60,802 bases of DNA from Marinovum sp. (GTDB lineage: Bacteria; Pseudomonadota; Alphaproteobacteria; Rhodobacterales; Rhodobacteraceae), in contig JAKVBH010000013.1 of assembly GCA_022447495.1 (NCBI GenBank), positions 99,173-159,974 on the forward strand. Reading direction: 5' to 3'. Below are positions 18,206-26,516 of the stretch, piece by piece (position 1 is the stretch's first letter; each line of letters begins with the position of its first letter). Under the pieces are notes generated by a model. That model saw only the letters and a list, made by a program, of their open reading frames with translations, was not told the DNA's origin and did no database searches. The translations under genes and the position numbers were made by a program.

Positions 18206-18687
18206 TCAGGTCATCGCCATAGCGACTCGCGCGATGACGACCCGGATGTATTCGCTAGAAAATCGGTCTCAAAATTGGTTTCGTCCAGATCAAAGCGAGG
18301 GCGACCTGCTTCGTTTTTGGGTGTGAGCTATTGGTCGACAGAGTGCGAACAACGGAGCCGATCATACAAAAAACACTGGTCTTCAGCGGCATGTCTGCGG
18401 CTTTGGCCATACTTCATTTCAAAGAGCTTTTCTGATTGTGCCATACGCGGCTTGGCGGATCGACGAGTCCTGGTTTTTTGGACCGCTCCCTCGATTAGCA
18501 CCATCGCTGCGATGCAAGAGGCGGGCGATGGGGTCGCCTTTAGAAGCAGAGGCCAAGACCCGCACAGCAGGCGGGGCAGAGGTGATGATCTTGGCCGCCA
18601 ACACAATGCTTCAGCATTGCTCCGCAGCGTTCGAAGCCGCAGTCCAAGGAATTGACGTAACGCCATGGCCACGGGTAGCGTTGTGAC
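18206..18687. other. Gap between mrcA and desaturase, filled by gene debris
   Basis: The 482-base gap has no intact gene. Its centre carries the decayed aspartate/glutamate racemase described separately. No clear mrcA terminator is visible after 18205. Confidence 0.5.
18311..18660 (+). pseudogene. Decayed aspartate/glutamate racemase
   Basis: Fragments in two frames line up with the Asp/Glu racemase family. One frame gives LGVSYWSTECEQ, like the N-terminal GMSWxSTxxYY motif, and later IAAMQEAGD. The next frame gives EAEAKTRTAGGAEVMILAAN followed by TMLQHCSAAFEAAV and IDVTP, which matches the GADVxxLxTNTMHKVAxxIEAAV catalytic region. At least one frameshift (near 18530) is needed to join them, and the C-terminal half is missing. 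The length (about 115 codons) is half of the usual 230. It is therefore a relic. Confidence 0.6.
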
Positions 18688-19767
18688 ATGGCACGGGATT
18701 ATTCGCTTTTGGGAGAAGAAGGCGCACGCGCTGTTGAGGCTGGGCTGGCGAAACCTACTTGGTACCGCACGAAAATCGATCCACGGACGATACGTGAATT
18801 GATGATCAAAGAAGATGCCCGCCCTCTTCGGGATCTTGCGATCTGGCTTGGGGCGCTCATTGTGACGGCGACATGCGCGGTGTTGCTTTGGCCATCGTGG
18901 TGGTCTGCACCTTTTTGGATCGCGTATGGTGTGCTTTATTGTTCCGCATCTGACGCGCGCTGGCATGAATGCGGGCATCGAACAGCCTTCAAAACACAAT
19001 GGTTGAATGAAGCGGTTTATCACCTGGCCAGCTTCTTCCTACTGCGCTCACCTATCGTGTGGCGCGCCTCGCACGTGCGCCATCACACGGATACGATCAT
19101 CGTTGGGCGCGATCCCGAGATCCAACTCATGCGCCCGCCAAAACTCGCAAAGTTGTTGATCAATGTCTTGGGGATCAGTGATGTCATCGCCTTGGTGCCG
19201 CGATTTCTTGGTCACGTCATGGGGCATTTGCACTCCGAAGAGAAGGCCTATGTTCGTGATGCCGACGCCTTGAAAGTGTTCTTAGTGGCGCGCATTTGGG
19301 CGGTGATCTACGTCTCTGTTCTACTCACTGCACTCGTCGCGCAATCCTGGCTGCCGTTGATTTTGGTGGGGTTCCCGCGGATCTATGGCGCGTGGCATAT
19401 GTGGATGACGGGCGTGCTCCAACATTTGGGACTGGCTGAAAACGTGACCGATCACCGTTTGAACACGCGCACCGTGCTCATGAACCCGGTGTCGCGGTTT
19501 CTCTACCTCAATATGAATTACCACGTGGAGCATCATATGTTCACGATGGTTCCATACTATCATCTGCCTAAATTACACGCCTTAATCGCTTATGATCTCC
19601 CGCCGCCTGAGCCCTCCATTCCGGCGGCATTCCGACGGTTGGTCCCCGTGATTTTGCGCCAATTGCGCGAGGAGCAGACGGTGATTGTCCCGGATCTGCC
19701 CCCTACGGCTGCGCCCTATCGCGACGAGGTGCAACAGCTTTTGGCTTACGCCGCCCCGGCGCAGTAA
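18688..19767 (+). CDS. MocD-like fatty acid desaturase-family di-iron enzyme
   Basis: This 359-residue membrane protein has the three histidine clusters of membrane di-iron desaturases/hydroxylases: HECGH near residue 93, HVRHH near residue 128 and HVEHH near residue 276. Hydrophobic segments flank them. The HECGH spacing and the WRASHVRHHTDT context resemble MocD-type proteins, first linked to rhizopine catabolism and usually paired with a Rieske ferredoxin (MocE). No Rieske gene is adjacent here; the 2Fe-2S ferredoxin at 24097 is of the adrenodoxin type. The substrate may be a lipid or a small hydrocarbon. It sits between a racemase relic and prfB, possibly as an inserted segment. Confidence 0.75.
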   Translation: MARDYSLLGEEGARAVEAGLAKPTWYRTKIDPRTIRELMIKEDARPLRDLAIWLGALIVTATCAVLLWPSWWSAPFWIAYGVLYCSASDARWHECGHRTAFKTQWLNEAVYHLASFFLLRSPIVWRASHVRHHTDTIIVGRDPEIQLMRPPKLAKLLINVLGISDVIALVPRFLGHVMGHLHSEEKAYVRDADALKVFLVARIWAVIYVSVLLTALVAQSWLPLILVGFPRIYGAWHMWMTGVLQHLGLAENVTDHRLNTRTVLMNPVSRFLYLNMNYHVEHHMFTMVPYYHLPKLHALIAYDLPPPEPSIPAAFRRLVPVILRQLREEQTVIVPDLPPTAAPYRDEVQQLLAYAAPAQ

Positions 19768-19853
19768 ACGCGCAATTCGCAAAGGTGCGTGTCTTGTGAG
19801 CGCTCGCGCCCTGGGCTACATCCCATCAGACCACCCAGAGTTCGTGAGGTCCC

Positions 19854-20981
19854 ATGCGCGCTGAGACGCAAAACCACGTTACCGAGATCGAAAAATCCCT
19901 GGAGCTGTTGGCGCAGCGCATGGATTACGAGACAGCGCCTCATCGCTTGGAAGAATTCAATGCGATGACCGAGGACCCCGACCTGTGGAACGACCCCGAA
20001 AAGGCGCAAAAGCTGATGCGCGACCGTCAAGTGTTGCTCGACAAGGTCAAAACCTATGAGACAATCAAACAAGAGCTCTCCGACAATCTAGAATTCATTG
20101 AATTAGGCGAGATGGAAGACGATGCTGAGGTCGTCTCCGAAGCGGAAGGCGCTATCGAAACCTTGGTGGCCAAAGCCGCTGACAAAGAGCTTGAAGCGCT
20201 GCTCGATGGCGAAGCCGACGGCAATGACACGTTCCTTGAGATAAACGCTGGCGCCGGTGGCACGGAAAGCTGTGACTGGGCCTCTATGCTTGCGCGCATG
20301 TATGTTCGCTGGGCGGAGAAAAAAGGCTACAAGGTCGAACTGCAATCCGAGAGCCCTGGAGATGAAGCAGGAATCAAATCCGCCGCTTACAAAATCTCTG
20401 GCCACAATGCCTATGGTTGGCTGAAATCCGAGAGCGGCGTGCATCGCCTGGTGCGAATCTCACCTTTTGACAGCGCCGCCAAACGCCACACATCCTTTAG
20501 TTCGGTCTGGGTCTATCCCGTCGTCGATGACAATATCGAGATCGACGTCAATCCAGCTGATATTCGTATTGACACCTACCGAAGCTCTGGCGCGGGCGGT
20601 CAGCACGTGAATACGACAGACTCCGCAGTCCGCATCACACACCATCCGACCGGCATCGTTGTGACCTCCTCAGAGAAGTCTCAACACCAAAACCGTGACA
20701 TCGCGATGAAGGCGCTGAAATCGCGGCTCTACCAACTCGAACTCGACAAGCGAAACGCGGCCATCAACGAAGCGCACGAGAACAAAGGCGACGCCGGCTG
20801 GGGCAACCAAATCCGGTCCTACGTTTTGCAACCCTATCAAATGGTCAAGGACTTGCGCACAAGTCACGAAACTTCGGATACCAAAGGCGTGCTTGATGGT
20901 GATCTCGACGCGTTCATGGCCGCCACTCTGGCTCAGGATGTTTCTGGCAAAAGCCGCGCTGACGCCAACGCAGAGGATTAA
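19854..20981 (+). CDS. prfB: Peptide chain release factor 2
   Basis: This 375-residue factor terminates translation at UGA and UAA. It has the GGQ motif in SSGAGGQHVNTTDSAVR, which reaches the peptidyl transferase centre, and the SPF tripeptide in VRISPFDSAAKR that reads the stop codon, which separates it from RF1 (PxT). There is no in-frame UGA or shift site near the N terminus, so the autoregulatory programmed frameshift of E. coli prfB is absent. The ATG at 19854 follows a GAGG. A structured GC-rich element begins 29 bases after the stop. Confidence 0.96.
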   Translation: MRAETQNHVTEIEKSLELLAQRMDYETAPHRLEEFNAMTEDPDLWNDPEKAQKLMRDRQVLLDKVKTYETIKQELSDNLEFIELGEMEDDAEVVSEAEGAIETLVAKAADKELEALLDGEADGNDTFLEINAGAGGTESCDWASMLARMYVRWAEKKGYKVELQSESPGDEAGIKSAAYKISGHNAYGWLKSESGVHRLVRISPFDSAAKRHTSFSSVWVYPVVDDNIEIDVNPADIRIDTYRSSGAGGQHVNTTDSAVRITHHPTGIVVTSSEKSQHQNRDIAMKALKSRLYQLELDKRNAAINEAHENKGDAGWGNQIRSYVLQPYQMVKDLRTSHETSDTKGVLDGDLDAFMAATLAQDVSGKSRADANAED

Positions 20982-21010
20982 TCGGTCAGGATGGTCTGTC
21001 TCTTGCAAAC

Positions 21011-21052
21011 AATACCCCGGGGGGCCGCAGTATGCTGCGGCGGGGCAGAGCC
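21011..21052 (+). repeat. GC-rich structured intergenic element, copy B
   Basis: The element reads AATACCCCGGGGGG, an inner hairpin CCGCAG-TATG-CTGCGG (21025-21030 / 21035-21040), then CGGGGCAGAGCC. The outer parts match copy A at 6680-6727, while the inner stem differs in sequence but still pairs. It lies directly 3' of prfB, in the same position relative to the upstream gene as copy A. Confidence 0.5.
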
Positions 21053-21263
21053 ACAAACCGACGGGCGGCTTCCGGTCTGATAGCGCGCGCGCCAGCGTGC
21101 TCCTTGGAAATACAGCGTCCGGCCGGCTCACAAGCGCGTTACCGCCCAATCACGTCCCCGTGCATCACTGAAATGAAATTTTGCATGTGGCTTTTGTGCC
21201 TCTACGTTACACACACGAGTATTCCCCGCAAACCATAAGCGGGACCAAAGGAGGCCAGTCACC

Positions 21264-22769
21264 TTGAGATCCCTAAATCATTCTACAGCTTTTGCAAAAG
21301 CGCCCGCCCGTGTGCAGTTGGACCCCGATTTGACCCGGGTGCGAGCGATGTGGATCACCGCGTTGGGCGTGATGTTCTTGATCGCAAGCGCATTCAACGC
21401 TGCGGCCCGTGGCGCACCGGAGAGCTTTGCCGATCTTGCTGAACAGATCAGCCCATCGGTGGTGAACATTACGACATCCACAACCGTCGCAGGACGCGGC
21501 GCTCCCCGTGGCATTGTGCCCGAAGGATCTCCCTTTGAGGATTTCTTTCGTGAATTCCAAGACCGCGGTGGCAATGAAGGCGACCGTCCACGCCGCTCGT
21601 CCGCGCTGGGATCTGGCTTTGTCATCTCTGAAGACGGGTACATCGTGACCAACAACCACGTTATCGAAGGCGCTGACCAGATCATGATCGAGTTCTTCGA
21701 AGGTTTTGAACTGCCGGCGACACTGGTTGGCACCGATCCGAACACCGACATTGCTTTGCTGAAAGTCGAAGCAGACCGCCCCCTTTCCTTTGTCACCTTC
21801 GGCAACAGTGACGAGGCGCGTGTCGGCGATTGGGTGATGGCCATGGGCAACCCGCTTGGCCAAGGCTTCTCGGTCTCCGCCGGGATCATCTCCCAATTCG
21901 GTCGCGCCCTCTCTGGTGCCTATGATGATTACATCCAGACCGACGCAGCGATCAACCGCGGCAACTCAGGCGGCCCGCTCTTCAACATGGATGGTGATGT
22001 GATCGGTGTGAACACCGCGATCCTGTCGCCCAATGGCGGGTCCATTGGCATCGGTTTCTCCATGGCGTCCAACGTTGTGACCCGTGTTGTCGACCAACTC
22101 AAAGAGTTCGGTGAAACCCGACGCGGCTGGTTGGGGGTGCGCATCCAAGATGTGACGGATGAAATCGCCGAAGCCATTGGCATGGAAGATGTTGCGGGCG
22201 CGCTTGTCACAGATGTTCCTCCCGGCCCGGGTCTTGAGGCTGGGATCGAGGCGGGCGATGTGATCATCTCCTTTGATGGCGTCGACGTCGATGACACCCG
22301 TGGTCTGGTTCGCCAAGTGGGGGCAACCGAAGTCGGCAAGACGGTCCGTGTGGTTGTGATGCGCGACGGCGAAAGCCAAACCATCGCGGTGACCCTTGGT
22401 CGTCGTGAAACCGCAGAATCTGCAGTGCCTGCCGCCCAACCCGGTGCAGAGCCAGAAGAACCCCAGGAACTTGAAGTCCTTGGCCTCACGCTGATGCCAC
22501 TGAGCGATGAAATGCGCGAGCAACTTGAACTGCCGGGTACCGCAACTGGCCTGGTGGTCAGCGATGTGGACGAAGGCTCCGCAGCATTTGAAAAGGGCCT
22601 GCGTGCCGGTGATCTGATCACCGAAGCCGGTCAAGAAAAGGTAACCACGCTTGATGCGTTCACCGCTCAAATGGATGCCGCCAAAGAAGCAGGCCGCAAA
22701 TCGCTCCTGCTATTGGTGCGCCGTGCCGGTGATCCGCGCTTCGTCGCTCTGTCGCTCGACGAGGGTTAA
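21264..22769 (+). CDS. degP: Do/DegP-family periplasmic serine protease
   Basis: This 501-residue HtrA-type protease degrades or refolds damaged envelope proteins. The trypsin-like domain shows the triad His in TNNHVIEG, Asp in NTDIALLKV and Ser in RGNSGGPLF. Two PDZ domains follow (about residues 275-370 and 395-490). The start is a TTG at 21264, ten bases after a perfect AAAGGAGG; no ATG nearby has a comparable site. This gives a 29-residue hydrophilic N-region before the signal segment (WITALGVMFLIASAFNAAA). Relatives lie directly downstream of hflK-hflC-DUF2065, a link that is interrupted here. A strong terminator follows. Confidence 0.93.
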   Translation: MRSLNHSTAFAKAPARVQLDPDLTRVRAMWITALGVMFLIASAFNAAARGAPESFADLAEQISPSVVNITTSTTVAGRGAPRGIVPEGSPFEDFFREFQDRGGNEGDRPRRSSALGSGFVISEDGYIVTNNHVIEGADQIMIEFFEGFELPATLVGTDPNTDIALLKVEADRPLSFVTFGNSDEARVGDWVMAMGNPLGQGFSVSAGIISQFGRALSGAYDDYIQTDAAINRGNSGGPLFNMDGDVIGVNTAILSPNGGSIGIGFSMASNVVTRVVDQLKEFGETRRGWLGVRIQDVTDEIAEAIGMEDVAGALVTDVPPGPGLEAGIEAGDVIISFDGVDVDDTRGLVRQVGATEVGKTVRVVVMRDGESQTIAVTLGRRETAESAVPAAQPGAEPEEPQELEVLGLTLMPLSDEMREQLELPGTATGLVVSDVDEGSAAFEKGLRAGDLITEAGQEKVTTLDAFTAQMDAAKEAGRKSLLLLVRRAGDPRFVALSLDEG

Positions 22770-22795
22770 GCGGCCAGACATTCACCACTCACAGC

Positions 22796-22830
22796 AAAGA
22801 CGGGCATCTGTTCGGTTGCCCGTCTTTTGT
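22796..22830 (+). terminator. Intrinsic terminator after degP
   Basis: An 11-bp perfect stem (AAAGACGGGCA at 22796-22806 and TGCCCGTCTTT at 22817-22827) with a 10-base loop is followed by T-rich sequence. It lies 27 bases after the degP stop and just before the 3' end of the convergent minus-strand lipoprotein gene, so it may serve both directions. Confidence 0.85.
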
Positions 22831-22836
22831 TTGGGC

Positions 22837-23382
22837 TTACTCGTTGAAAATCATAGCCACGAGACCAAAGCTCCGTGCGGTCTCAATCGTGAGAAGGCCG
22901 GTGTCGACATCTTGAGATTGTTGATACGCCCGAAGCGCAGCGTCTGTTTGCGTGTCAAATTGCCCTGTGATCTCGTGGAGGTAAAAGCCTCGCACTTGGA
23001 GTGCGCGTTGAAGCGACGCGATGAATTCTGGCGTGATGACGTCGGCACATACCGTTTCAAACTCAAAGGCTTTGCGCGGCGTGATGAGTGTGGGATGGTA
23101 GCGCGTTTCATATTGCGCGGGGTATTCGGTTTTGCCGTCGGTCGAATAGCTGCGTGGGCGGATGAGTACTTTTTCTGTGCGAGTCTCGAAAACCGCTGGC
23201 GCCACATCGCGGGCCCAACAAGTGCCTTCCGGAGCGCCAGGCGGCGGTGCAATCCGGGAGGTCTCGAGCGGGGTGAAGGGCAGGGTCTCTTGGTATTCCT
23301 GCATGCAGGCGCCCAGGCACAATAAAATAACCCCTAAGCCAATGGCTCGGGCCGCGGTGTGGCGCGGTCGGGTCTTGATCAT
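22837..23382 (-). CDS. Lipoprotein with peptidoglycan-binding domain
   Basis: This protein of about 181 residues has a lipoprotein signal peptide with lipobox LGAC (Cys26 from the ATG at 23382). The C terminus matches the peptidoglycan-binding type 1 fold: IASLQRALQVRGFYLHEITG, then FDTQTDAALRAYQQSQ. The middle part (TCWARDVAPAVFETRTEKV) is found in envelope lipoproteins of related bacteria, but I cannot name a function. The frame stays open upstream to a GTG at 23460 that overlaps the stop of the DnaE2 remnant; the lipobox position makes 23382 more likely. It probably sits in the outer membrane, bound to the sacculus. Confidence 0.75.
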   Translation of the reverse strand: MIKTRPRHTAARAIGLGVILLCLGACMQEYQETLPFTPLETSRIAPPPGAPEGTCWARDVAPAVFETRTEKVLIRPRSYSTDGKTEYPAQYETRYHPTLITPRKAFEFETVCADVITPEFIASLQRALQVRGFYLHEITGQFDTQTDAALRAYQQSQDVDTGLLTIETARSFGLVAMIFNE

Positions 23383-23456
23383 CTGGTGGGCCTGCTCTGC
23401 CTCTGGTTTCGCCGAATGTAACGGCTCTGGGGCGTTTGGCAAAGAGGGCGGCAGGA

Positions 23457-23885
23457 TCACGTGTCCAAAAGTGTGTCCAACAGGTGCGAAATGTCCTCAA
23501 TCTCTTCGGCGAGGACATGGATGACGCCGTTGTCACGTTGGATGCGACCAGTGATGCGGAGGCAGCGCCCGGCGATCACTGCGCGACGAAACCGTTCGTA
23601 AAGCGCGCGCCAGACCACGATGTTGACCACGCCGGTCTCGTCCTCGAGCGTCAGAAAGATCACGCCCTTGGCGGTGCCAGGGCGCTGGCGCAAAATCACC
23701 AACCCGGCCACAGCCACCCGGGCGCCTGAGGGTGGCAGAGTCAATTGATCGGCGCGCATGCAGACGGGCGGGCGAGGCCATTCGGGGGGGCGCCCAGTGT
23801 GATGCTCCCCTGCTGCGGAGCCTGGTGCGTTTGTCGCGGTGGGTTTGGACGACGAAGTGTTGGAGGAGGGTGTGGAAACCTGCAT
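23457..23885 (-). pseudogene. dnaE2: C-terminal remnant of error-prone polymerase DnaE2 (ImuC)
   Basis: The open frame encodes about 142 residues. Residues 55-135 match the C-terminal OB-fold end of DnaE2: GARVAVAGLVILRQRPGTAK, then GVIFLTLEDETGVVNIVVW, then GRIQRDNGVIHVLAEE. All PHP, polymerase and finger parts (about 900 residues) are absent. The first 50 residues are low-complexity Ser/Thr/Pro/Ala sequence without known homology. No imuA or imuB is present. A perfect LexA box lies two bases upstream of the first ATG, so the piece looks like the fusion of an imuA-type promoter to the dnaE2 3' end by internal deletion. An alternative ATG at 23759 would give a 100-residue OB-domain protein. 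The frame is intact, so expression after DNA damage is possible. Confidence 0.75.
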
Positions 23886-23887
23886 GA

Positions 23888-23902
23888 GAACATAAGTAGA
23901 AC
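23888..23902 (-). promoter_or_regulatory. LexA box (GTTC-N7-GTTC)
   Basis: The minus strand reads GTTC-TACTTAT-GTTC, an exact match to the direct-repeat LexA operator of alphaproteobacteria. A TTGCCA (plus-strand 23914-23919) stands 15 bases before TACTTA inside the box, so LexA would cover the -10 region. It precedes the DnaE2 remnant, in the position expected for an imuA-imuB-dnaE2 operon promoter. Confidence 0.8.
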
Positions 23903-24075
23903 AATTCGGGCTGTGGCAAAAGAAAAAATCCAAAATCCAATGCCTCTGAAATCGATTTGATTGCAGATCAGAGCTTACAACGGTGGTCTGGATATGCCGC
24001 CGCCGTTCACGCCATGTCGGATATTGGCTCGCAAAACTTGTGTGCGCGCTCTATCTCTCTGACGCACAACACTAG

Positions 24076-24420
<345 letters not shown>

Positions 24421-25188
24421 ATGTCTCCGTTGGACAAACCTCGCAAAGTGCCGCGTCTTCTGGCACGCGTGTGGCGGGGTTTGGCCCGCGGCGTCTGTCT
24501 GGCCTTGGGCTTTGGGGCCGGTGTGGCACAGGCCGACATCGTCGACGCGCGCTATGATGCCCCGACCTCGCGTTATGCCCACGCAGTGTTGGGAGACGAG
24601 ATTGAATACGGCGTGTTGCGGCTGAAAACCGCTGATGGCCGACACATCACCATCACTTTGGCAAAAGACCGCGTCTTTGAAGATGTGGCGCCGCGCGTGG
24701 TTGATGTCACAGGTGATGGCGCCGCAGAAGTCGTCGTTGTTGAAAGCCACCAGTCCAGCGGCGCGCGCCTCGCGATTTATAATTCAGAAGGCCTTCTCGC
24801 CGCTACGCCGTACATTGGCACCCGCTTTCGCTGGTTGGCGCCTACCGGGATCGGTGCGGCCGATCTTGATAGGGATGGCCATATCGAGCTCGCCTATGTC
24901 GACAGGCCCCACCTGGCCAAAACTTTGCGTGTTTGGCGCTATAAAGACGGTGGCCTTTATGAAGTTGCCAATCTTGCCGGAGTGACCAACCACCGGATCG
25001 GTGAGCCGGATATTGCGGGCGGCATCCGCACCTGTGGCGAGGCCCCAGAGATGATCGTCGCTGATGCGCGCTGGCGCCGTGTTCTGGCCGTGCGCTTTGA
25101 CGGGACCAGCCTTAGCACAGAGGATCTTGGGCCTCATCGTGATCGGTCGTCTTTTGCCCAAGCCATGGCCTGCGCCATACCCGGATAG
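24421..25188 (+). CDS. Exported FG-GAP/VCBS-repeat protein
   Basis: This 255-residue protein has a long N-terminal positively charged region and a signal peptide (GVCLALGFGAGVAQA-D). The mature part has two calcium-binding FG-GAP-like motifs, DVTGDGAAEVVVV near residue 98 and DLDRDGHIELAYV near residue 150, which are typical of beta-propeller blades. It probably folds as a partial propeller in the periplasm. It starts immediately after the ferredoxin stop codon. No enzymatic motif is seen and the function is unknown. Confidence 0.75.
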   Translation: MSPLDKPRKVPRLLARVWRGLARGVCLALGFGAGVAQADIVDARYDAPTSRYAHAVLGDEIEYGVLRLKTADGRHITITLAKDRVFEDVAPRVVDVTGDGAAEVVVVESHQSSGARLAIYNSEGLLAATPYIGTRFRWLAPTGIGAADLDRDGHIELAYVDRPHLAKTLRVWRYKDGGLYEVANLAGVTNHRIGEPDIAGGIRTCGEAPEMIVADARWRRVLAVRFDGTSLSTEDLGPHRDRSSFAQAMACAIPG

Positions 25189-25349
25189 CGACGAGATCCA
25201 GCTTCGAGACGGGCAAAGCAAGGTCCGTGAATGCCGGATGACGTGATGATTCGCTTTTGTCTGGCTTGAATTGCGAAGTTAAGCTATTCTGCGCCAAACC
25301 TCGCGAAACGACGGGGACGAGGCAGTAGGCAAGAGAAGCGGGTCAGTTC

Positions 25350-26516
25350 ATGACAGAGATGGTCTATGGCGCAGCTCCGGTGCGCGACGGGGAGCCGATT
25401 CTACCTAAATGGTGGCGGACGATCGACAAACTCACTTTGGGCTTTGTGTTCACGCTTTTTGCCATTGGCATTCTGCTTGGCCTTGCAGCGTCACCGCCCC
25501 TTGCGGCGAAAAACGGGTTTGAACCTTTTCACTATGTCATCCGCCAGGGTGTTTTTGGCTCGGCTGCCATGTTGGCGATGCTCATCACGTCATTGATGTC
25601 GCCCACTTTGGTGCGGCGGTTGGCAAGTTTGGGTTTCATCTTGGCGTTTATTGCCTTGGCGCTTCTGCCTTTCTTCGGCACCGACTTCGGGAAGGGGGCA
25701 ACACGGTGGTACTCGCTTGGCTTTGCCTCAGTGCAACCCTCTGAGTTCCTCAAACCCGGTTTCGTCGTCGTCGCGGCCTGGATGTTGGCGGCGGCACAAG
25801 AGATCAACGGCCCGCCCGGCCGGTCCTGGTCCTTTATGCTCTGCGTCTCCATCGTGTTCATGCTCGCACTTCAGCCAGACTTTGGCCAAGCATGCCTCGT
25901 GCTCTTTGGTTGGGCGGTCATGTATTTCGTGGCAGGCGCGCCAATCGTGCTTTTGTTGGGCATTGCGGGCGCCGTGGTCGTCGCCGGTAGCTTTGCCTAC
26001 TCGCAATCGGAGCATTTTGCGCGGCGCATAGATGGTTTTCTCACAGCGGATGTCGACCCTACAACGCAACTTGGCTATGCCACAAATGCGATCCGCGAGG
26101 GCGGATTTTTTGGTGTGGGTGTGGGCGAGGGCCAGGTGAAATGGTCTCTGCCAGACGCGCATACAGATTTCATTATTGCCGTGGCGGCGGAGGAATATGG
26201 GCTCGTGCTCGTTTTGATCATCATTGGGCTTTATGCGGGGATTGCGGTGTCGTCTTTCACGCGATTGATGCGGGAGCGCGATCCGTTCATTCGCTTGGCG
26301 GGTACTGGCCTGGTGGCGATGTTTGCAGTCCAAGCCATGATCAATATGGGCGTAGCTGTGCGGCTCCTGCCCGCGAAAGGCATGACGTTGCCTTTTATCT
26401 CGTATGGCGGTTCATCCGTGATAGCGATGGGGATCGCGCTTGGCATGATACTAGCTTTCACGCGGACCCGACCTCAGGGAGAGATCGGCGACTTTTTGCG
26501 GGGGCGCACCCGGTGA
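25350..26516 (+). CDS. ftsW: Peptidoglycan polymerase FtsW
   Basis: This 388-residue SEDS-family protein polymerises septal peptidoglycan with its PBP partner FtsI. About ten membrane segments are visible. Family motifs include [21 protein letters not shown] (read in parts), [10 protein letters not shown]-type periplasmic sequence here as [44 protein letters not shown], and the C-terminal [13 protein letters not shown]. It opens the dcw block in this window. Upstream partners (mraY, murD, murE, murF, ftsI) are absent; murD normally precedes ftsW. Its stop overlaps the murG GTG. Confidence 0.96.
   Translation: MTEMVYGAAPVRDGEPILPKWWRTIDKLTLGFVFTLFAIGILLGLAASPPLAAKNGFEPFHYVIRQGVFGSAAMLAMLITSLMSPTLVRRLASLGFILAFIALALLPFFGTDFGKGATRWYSLGFASVQPSEFLKPGFVVVAAWMLAAAQEINGPPGRSWSFMLCVSIVFMLALQPDFGQACLVLFGWAVMYFVAGAPIVLLLGIAGAVVVAGSFAYSQSEHFARRIDGFLTADVDPTTQLGYATNAIREGGFFGVGVGEGQVKWSLPDAHTDFIIAVAAEEYGLVLVLIIIGLYAGIAVSSFTRLMRERDPFIRLAGTGLVAMFAVQAMINMGVAVRLLPAKGMTLPFISYGGSSVIAMGIALGMILAFTRTRPQGEIGDFLRGRTR

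Noticed and set aside
19854-20000. Programmed +1 frameshift in prfB
   Set aside because: The gene is one continuous frame without an early in-frame TGA, unlike E. coli prfB.
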